Assembly: GCF_000272405.2 (NCBI RefSeq) | Contig: NZ_AJZM02000043.1 | Coordinates: 1 to 54,230 of the forward strand | Origin: Vibrio tasmaniensis 1F-187 | GTDB taxonomy: Bacteria > Pseudomonadota > Gammaproteobacteria > Enterobacterales > Vibrionaceae | Direction: 5' to 3' | DNA length: 54,230 nucleotides | In this document: positions 49,987 through 54,230 of the stretch, piece by piece | How positions within the stretch are numbered: the stretch's first letter is position 1 | Layout: every line of letters starts with the position of its first letter | Made by a program: the position numbers and the translations under genes | Notes under the pieces: model-generated | What the model was told of the DNA's origin: nothing | The model's database searches: none | The model's input: only the letters and a program-made list of their open reading frames with translations

Positions 49987-51057
49987 GTGTTTAAGATTCT
50001 CGATTTATATATAGGCAGAACCATCATCGCGACCACGTCACTGGTATTGGTGACGTTTGTCGGTCTCTCTGGAATTATCAAGTACGTTGAGCAATTGCGG
50101 AAGGTAGGTCGTGGTACATACGATCTATTACAAGCGTTGTATTTCGTTTTATTGAGTATTCCTCGTGATATCGAAATGTTCTTCCCAATGGCGGCATTGC
50201 TTGGTGCATTGATTGGGCTTGGTATGCTTGCTGCGAGTTCTGAGCTTGTGGTTATGCAAGCCGCGGGTTTCTCTAAGTTAGATATTGGTTTATCGGTACT
50301 TAAGACTGCGATTCCGTTAATGGTGATAGTGACATTACTTGGGCAGTGGGGAGCCCCGCAAGCGCAGAAGATGGCTCGTGACTTAAGAACCATCTCGGTT
50401 GCTGGTGGTAGTATTATCTCTACTCAAAGCGGTGTTTGGGCTCGAGATGCCAATGACTTCATTTTCATTGTTAAAATAGACGATGATAAGCTCTATGGTT
50501 TGAACATGTGGCGCTATGATGAGAACAAGGCTCTGAAAACGGCCATATATTCAAAAGAAGTCGATTACGTTGGAAACAACGTTTGGACAATGCGCGATGT
50601 TGAGGTCACCTCTTTTGAGAATGATATTCAGGTCACTAAAGAGAGTTTACCGACTTTTTCTTGGGAAACATCGTTAGCTCCAGACAAACTCGCGATAGTG
50701 ACGGTGAAACCGGAGGAGCTGTCGTTAAGTGGGCTGTATGACTATGTTTCTTATCTCAAAGCATCAGAACAAGATGCAGCACGTTATGAGCTAGCATTGT
50801 GGCGAAAGATAACTCAACCTATTTCGATAGCGGTCATGATGTTGATGGCATTGTCGTTTATCTTTGGTCCTTTACGTAGCGTGACCATGGGAGCAAGGAT
50901 TCTCTCTGGTGTGATTGCTGGTTTTACTTTCTATATATCCAGCGAGTTCTTTGGGCCAATCAGCTTGGTTTACCAAATACCACCTGCTTTTGGTGCGATA
51001 GCCCCTAGCGTGGTGTTCTTCGGAATTGCCATTATGCTTTTGAGGCGGAAACTATAA
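49987..51057 (+). CDS. lptG: LptG, LPS export permease
   Basis: 356 residues starting at a GTG (49987). LDLYIGRTIIATTSLVLVTF opens the first helix; then YFVLLSIPRDIEMFFPMAAL and the SSELVVMQAAGFSKLDIGL loop that meets LptB. A periplasmic jellyroll lies at about 140-260 and three helices follow, ending IAPSVVFFGIAIMLLRRKL. It pairs with LptF; lptA, lptB and lptC are at 22.9-24.7 kb in this window, so most of the inner-membrane and periplasmic Lpt machine is encoded here. Confidence 0.95.
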   Translation: MFKILDLYIGRTIIATTSLVLVTFVGLSGIIKYVEQLRKVGRGTYDLLQALYFVLLSIPRDIEMFFPMAALLGALIGLGMLAASSELVVMQAAGFSKLDIGLSVLKTAIPLMVIVTLLGQWGAPQAQKMARDLRTISVAGGSIISTQSGVWARDANDFIFIVKIDDDKLYGLNMWRYDENKALKTAIYSKEVDYVGNNVWTMRDVEVTSFENDIQVTKESLPTFSWETSLAPDKLAIVTVKPEELSLSGLYDYVSYLKASEQDAARYELALWRKITQPISIAVMMLMALSFIFGPLRSVTMGARILSGVIAGFTFYISSEFFGPISLVYQIPPAFGAIAPSVVFFGIAIMLLRRKL

Positions 51058-51065
51058 ATAGAAGA

Positions 51066-51092
51066 AAGGAAGGCATTGCGCCTTCCTTTTTT
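51066..51092. terminator. Bidirectional terminator between lptG and the RDD gene
   Basis: Stem aaggaaggc / gccttcctt with loop attgc and a following T-run, 8 bp after lptG; A-rich sequence to the left serves the other strand less well. Confidence 0.85.
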
Positions 51093-51120
51093 GATCTTGC
51101 TTTAAGTTCGCTTAATAGCG

Positions 51121-51597
51121 TTATTGTGCTTTTGGCAACACAACGACTTCGGTCTTTGCCCAGATATCGTGAAAGCCACGTTTCTGAGGATCGAATGGAA
51201 CACATAAGTTTGCAAGTCCAAACCCCGATGTACCTAAACGTATTAGCGCTTGAGTTATTGTGATCGCAGAGCCATCTTTGTTTTGAACTCGTAGCTTCCA
51301 AGCTCTCATCCCCAGAGTTTGACCTGCTCTGGTCCAGAAGAAGACAAAGAAGTAAACCCAAACGACGACTAAGTAAAAAGTATACGCAGGGCTCCAAATC
51401 GGATGATTAGTCAAGAAGTCACTGACATCGGCATAGCCGCTATGGTTAAAAATACCAAGAGCCATGAGCGCGTGCAGTAGAGCAACAATGATGCCGGCAG
51501 CCATCATTTCAATAGCGATTACGATAAGAGCGTCATAGAACAAGGCACCAAATCGGCGCATTACCCCAGCTGGTGGCAGAGTGTTTGTTGATGTCAT
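51121..51597 (-). CDS. RDD family membrane protein
   Basis: 158 residues. The RDD signature appears as RRFGALFYDALIVIAIEM in the first helix, then a helix near AYTFYLVVVWVYFFVFFWTR and the GQTLGMRAWKLRVQNKDGS block. Three membrane helices are expected. The function of small RDD proteins is not settled; some act in ion/proton exchange. It is convergent with lptG and upstream of tRNA-Leu on the opposite strand. Confidence 0.88.
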   Translation of the reverse strand: MTSTNTLPPAGVMRRFGALFYDALIVIAIEMMAAGIIVALLHALMALGIFNHSGYADVSDFLTNHPIWSPAYTFYLVVVWVYFFVFFWTRAGQTLGMRAWKLRVQNKDGSAITITQALIRLGTSGFGLANLCVPFDPQKRGFHDIWAKTEVVVLPKAQ

Positions 51598-51730
51598 GGT
51601 GTTATTACTTCTTTAAAAATTGAGGCGTCAGAATATAGTTTAAGGCTTGGCCTGAAAAGAGACATGACGCACAGCTTATGACTTAGTGGCGAAATTATCG
51701 GCAAACACACATGAATTCAAGTTTTTATAC

Positions 51731-51758
51731 TTGCCACATCAGTTCGCATACGTATAAT
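51731..51758 (+). promoter_or_regulatory. Predicted promoter of tRNA-Leu
   Basis: TTGCCA (51731-51736), a 16-bp spacer and TATAAT (51753-51758), followed by a GC-rich start; 34 bp before the tRNA. Confidence 0.8.
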
Positions 51759-51792
51759 GCCAAACATCGACAGGGCAATGCCCCAAGATAAT

Positions 51793-51877
51793 GCCGGTAT
51801 GGTGAAATTGGTATACACGACGGATTCAAAATCCGTTGCCTTCGGGCGTGGCGGTTCAAGTCCGCCTACCGGTACCA
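51793..51877 (+). tRNA. tRNA-Leu (anticodon CAA)
   Basis: 85 nt with CCA encoded. The acceptor stem is GCCGGTA / TACCGGT (one G-T pair). The anticodon stem ACGGA / TCCGT encloses the loop TTCAAAA, giving anticodon CAA, which reads UUG. The long variable arm (TTGCCTTCGGGCGT) and the T-arm GGCGGTTCAAGTCCGCC are typical of leucine tRNA. It stands alone with its own promoter and terminator. Confidence 0.97.
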
Positions 51878-51884
51878 TATTTAA

Positions 51885-51920
51885 ATAACAAAGCCTCGAC
51901 TCAAGTCGGGGCTTTGTTAT
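51885..51920 (+). terminator. Terminator after tRNA-Leu
   Basis: A 16-bp stem ataacaaagcctcgac / gtcggggctttgttat (one G-T pair) with loop tcaa, eight bases beyond the tRNA. The downstream T-run is short. The 202 bp from here to the VOC start hold nothing else I recognise. Confidence 0.8.
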
Positions 51921-52122
51921 ATCTGGAGAATAGAAAGCGTTGCCTTCGTAGTAGCGGCAGGAACGCCTGTCCAATCAGTCAGTTCTTATTGTGCCATTCC
52001 AAAATATTACCGTTTCCGTTCGTAATGCGATTCCTTAGTAAATTAATTATCTTAAATCAGAATGTTATCTGTCATTCTCACGTCTATTGTCTATGTTTAA
52101 AGGACTAATAGAGGAGAAACAT

Positions 52123-52530
52123 ATGCTGACAGTAACCCCTTACTTGTTTTTTGATGGTCGTTGTAGTGAAGCGTTAGATTTTTATCATAAATGCTTTGGT
52201 GGTGTTGTTTTATCGAAGCAACTCTTTAGTGATGCTCCTCAGGTAATAGAGGGTGCACAACCTAGTTGGGTTATGCACGCTGAGTTCGAAGCATTTGGTA
52301 TGAAGCTCATGATGTCTGATGGCGTTAAAGCTAAAGAACTTGAAGGGAACAATCTGGCACTTTCCTTGGTTACAGAGGATACCGCAACTCAAGAGAAAAT
52401 TTTTGAGAAGCTTAAACAAGGGGGGCGAATAATGACGCCACTCGCAGATACGTTTTGGGGCGCTAGATTTGGTAAAGTGGAAGATAAGTTCGGTATTCGT
52501 TGGATGGTGCATTGTGATTCTTTAAGTTGA
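52123..52530 (+). CDS. VOC family (PhnB/YjdN-like) protein
   Basis: 135 residues from the ATG at 52123, preceded by GAGGAG; the frame extends to 52087 but without a better ribosome site. Two beta-alpha-beta-beta-beta units of the vicinal-oxygen-chelate fold: VTPYLFFDGRCSEALDFYHK with CFGGVVLSKQLF, then GKVEDKFGIRWMVHCD. It resembles PhnB/YjdN, a family that is often mis-named methyltransferase and whose reaction is unknown. Single gene. Confidence 0.85.
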   Translation: MLTVTPYLFFDGRCSEALDFYHKCFGGVVLSKQLFSDAPQVIEGAQPSWVMHAEFEAFGMKLMMSDGVKAKELEGNNLALSLVTEDTATQEKIFEKLKQGGRIMTPLADTFWGARFGKVEDKFGIRWMVHCDSLS

Positions 52531-52611
52531 ACCTGTGAAATTGGATAGTGAAATTCCCGCGTGGTTTTATTAGAATTATAAATATAGATTATTAATCAAT
52601 ATTATATAAAT

Positions 52612-53865
52612 ATGGGCAGCATAAAGATTACTGTAGATCGCATCCAGGCCGGCCTACATATACGACTCCCCCTAAAATGGAATGAACACCCATTTTTATT
52701 CAACAGCTTCAAAATAAAAGATGACGCTCAAGTGAAAATAATTCGGCATCTTGGGATTAAGCATGTCTATATAAATCTAAGTCAAAGCGATACTGCACCT
52801 TTACCTTCTAATCACAAGATAGAGAAAGGGGCCGATTCAGATCTCCAGATAAGCCTTGAAACTGAAAGGATGTGGAAAGATAAGCATGAACGTATCGAAA
52901 CCCTAAGCTCTTACCGTCGTAGAGTCAGTCATTGTGAGAAAGAGTTCGAGCGCTCGCTTGCTCGAATGCGTTCAGTAATGACAAAAATTCGTAACCGACC
53001 TATAGATGCGGTAGGAGAGGTTAAAAGTCTAGTTGATGATATTGTTGAAATACTGGCAAGTGACGATAGCGTTACCTTACACCTTATGAATGCTAAAGCT
53101 GACTTTGAAGACATTTACTTTCATACATTAAATGTCTCTGTCGTTGCGTTAATGATAGGTAAAGCTAAAGGCTACAATACTCAACAATTGAAAGCGCTTT
53201 CTTTTGCTGCGTTGTTCCATGATGTAGGAAAGATCAAAATACCAGCTGCAATACTTAGAAAGCAGAGTACGCTGACAGCACCGGAAGAGAATTACCTAAA
53301 ACTTCATACGAAATATGGTGCTGATATTGTCTCTGGAATTGATGACTTTCCTGAAAGTGCCAAAAAAGTAATCGCTCAACATCATGAAATGAATGATGGC
53401 TCTGGTTATCCTGAAGGCTTAAAAGAAGAAGAGATAGATGAACTTACCAAAATAGTTTCAGTGGCTAACGCATTCGATAATCTTTGTCATGGTAAAGCGC
53501 AATCTCAACAAATGATCCCATACTTGGCATTGTCCCACTTATATAAGAACTGCAAACATCTATATAGTCAGGATAATTTGAGTCTATTGGTTAAGTTTAT
53601 GGGAGTCTATCCGCCGGGTACTGTCGTGCAGCTTTCCAATGAATCAATTGGAATCGTGATTTCGGTTAATGCCAAACATATGCTTTATCCGAACGTACTG
53701 ATCTATGATCCTAGCGTTCCAAGAACCCAAGCCCCGATCATTGACCTATTTACTAAAGAGATAAAAATTGTCAATGCAGTTAATCCAAGCAAGTTACCGG
53801 AGCAAGTTAGAGAATATCTAAACCCTAGGGCTCGTTTATCTTACTTTTTTGATAATGGCGAGTAG
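52612..53865 (+). CDS. HD-GYP cyclic-dinucleotide phosphodiesterase with N-terminal DUF3391
   Basis: 417 residues. DUF3391 covers about 1-130 (IKITVDRIQAGLHIRLPLKW at the start). The HD-GYP domain has H171, the HD pair H203-D204 with K207 (LFHDVGKIKIP), H257-H258-E259 and the G263-S264-G265-Y266-P267 motif, so it looks catalytically complete for c-di-GMP or related dinucleotides. The usual Asp in the later VADxFDAL motif is Asn (N286), which needs checking. No sensor or receiver domain is obvious beyond DUF3391. It lies just before an rRNA operon. Confidence 0.92.
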   Translation: MGSIKITVDRIQAGLHIRLPLKWNEHPFLFNSFKIKDDAQVKIIRHLGIKHVYINLSQSDTAPLPSNHKIEKGADSDLQISLETERMWKDKHERIETLSSYRRRVSHCEKEFERSLARMRSVMTKIRNRPIDAVGEVKSLVDDIVEILASDDSVTLHLMNAKADFEDIYFHTLNVSVVALMIGKAKGYNTQQLKALSFAALFHDVGKIKIPAAILRKQSTLTAPEENYLKLHTKYGADIVSGIDDFPESAKKVIAQHHEMNDGSGYPEGLKEEEIDELTKIVSVANAFDNLCHGKAQSQQMIPYLALSHLYKNCKHLYSQDNLSLLVKFMGVYPPGTVVQLSNESIGIVISVNAKHMLYPNVLIYDPSVPRTQAPIIDLFTKEIKIVNAVNPSKLPEQVREYLNPRARLSYFFDNGE

Positions 53866-53874
53866 TTATCCACA
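53866..53874 (+). other. Perfect DnaA-box sequence just after the HD-GYP gene
   Basis: TTATCCACA at 53866-53874, one base after the stop codon, equals the strong DnaA-box consensus. Only one clear box is present (the nearby TGTGGGTAG differs at two bases), so it is not an origin; a single box can occur by chance. Confidence 0.35.
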
Positions 53875-53984
53875 GGTTGTTGTGGGTAGTTTGTTCGAAA
53901 CTTGGGTTGAAAGTTGTATAAATAAGCCCTTGGTTGAAATGTCTTCACTTAACCTCTTTTTTTAATAAAAAACGCATTTAATGC

Positions 53985-54012
53985 TTGCCAATAAAAGCTG
54001 CATCTCTATAAT
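53985..54012 (+). promoter_or_regulatory. rRNA operon promoter P1
   Basis: TTGCCA (53985-53990), a 16-bp spacer and TATAAT (54007-54012), followed by a GC-rich discriminator GCCGCC. An A/T-rich stretch at about 53956-53980 upstream looks like an UP element. The 16-bp spacing and GC discriminator are typical of stringently controlled rrn promoters. Confidence 0.85.
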
Positions 54013-54133
54013 GCCGCCTCACTGACACGGTAGACGCCATAAGGCTTCAGCGAAGAATGTTGGTAAGGCAACTAGCTTAAAGCGTTTAAACGCTCCTACT
54101 TTTAAAAAGTAGAAATTAATTCCCAATAAGTGT

Positions 54134-54161
54134 TTGACACTAAGAATTAAAACGCTAGAAT
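54134..54161 (+). promoter_or_regulatory. rRNA operon promoter P2
   Basis: TTGACA (54134-54139), a 16-bp spacer and TAGAAT (54156-54161), followed by GGCCGTCC. About 149 bp downstream of P1. Between them lie a perfect palindrome AGCGTTTAAACGCT (54077-54090) and a hairpin CTACTTTT/AAAAGTAG. Confidence 0.85.
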
Positions 54162-54213
54162 GGCCGTCCACTTCGAGAGGCTCCTTGCTTAAAAGGAAGG
54201 CTCAACAAGTGAA

Positions 54214-54224
54214 GCTCTTTAACA
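54214..54224 (+). promoter_or_regulatory. boxA antitermination site of an rRNA leader
   Basis: GCTCTTTAACA matches the rRNA boxA, the NusB-NusE binding site. A small stem CTCCTT/AAGGA at about 54181-54198 upstream is boxB-like. The window ends six bases later; the 16S rRNA gene must start beyond the edge. Confidence 0.88.
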
Positions 54225-54230
54225 ATTTAA

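Noticed and set aside
51129..51597. RDD gene as part of a tRNA-associated island
   Set aside because: It shows no integrase, no flanking repeats and no change in sequence character from its neighbours.
51717..51974. 85-codon minus-strand frame with GGLEPPRPKATDFESVVYTN
   Set aside because: It is antisense to tRNA-Leu; this peptide is a well-known false protein arising from tRNA genes.

Overview
The window reads as a chromosomal core segment of a marine Vibrio. The gene order zrgA / ytfJ / ytfK / msrA / tamAB / ytfP / fbp and rraB / arcA / argF / pyrBI / ridA / plsC / murA / mla / lpt / rpoN is the Vibrio arrangement, and the proteins look Vibrio-like throughout. A Splendidus-clade species is my impression only. 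The segment is dense and made almost entirely of recognisable genes. I see no insertion sequence, prophage, integron array or CRISPR array.

Region by region. 1-1.4 kb: the 5' part of zrgA (His-rich periplasmic zinc-binding protein) with a small secreted-protein gene, preceded by a strong Zur-box-like palindrome; then ytfJ. 1.6-8.7 kb: ytfK, msrA, the TamA/TamB translocation-assembly pair and ytfP. 8.8-12.1 kb: fbp, mpl (murein recycling), ubiX. 12.1-15.7 kb: a TPP riboswitch followed by the thiamine transporter thiBPQ. 15.8-19.3 kb: darP, pmbA, mgtE. 19.4-27.2 kb, minus strand: yrbG-kdsD-kdsC-lptC-lptA-lptB-rpoN-hpf-ptsN-rapZ-ptsO, joining Kdo/LPS export, sigma-54 and the nitrogen PTS. 27.4-32.1 kb, plus strand: mlaFEDCB-ibaG-murA (outer-membrane lipid asymmetry and peptidoglycan precursor). 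32.2-37.7 kb: plsC, ridA, pyrI-pyrB behind a pyrL leader peptide and UTP-type attenuator, argF, arcA. 38.2-43.6 kb is the most accessory-looking stretch: rraB, an orphan GH2-type sugar-binding-domain protein, a MarR-GNAT fusion regulator with likely operators, a duplicated-DUF2061 membrane protein behind a Fur-box-like site, and a YjgN (DUF898)-M48 metalloprotease pair. 43.6-51.1 kb: valS, holC, pepA, lptFG. 51.1-54.2 kb: an RDD protein, tRNA-Leu(CAA), a VOC protein, a DUF3391/HD-GYP phosphodiesterase, then tandem stringent-type promoters and boxA of an rRNA operon whose 16S gene starts beyond the right edge.

The main functional theme is the cell envelope: TamAB, LptABC with LptFG, KdsCD, Mla, MurA, Mpl and PlsC together cover LPS transport, phospholipid balance, outer-membrane assembly and cell-wall precursors. 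A second theme is nutrient sensing: Zur, Fur, TPP, UTP attenuation, nitrogen PTS, arginine and magnesium. No wholly new system is obvious. The best leads are the repeat-bearing pyrL leader, the Fur-linked DUF2061 duplication, the YjgN-M48 pair, the orphan GH2 domain gene, a long hairpin between holC and valS, and a 19-bp perfect palindrome before ytfK.
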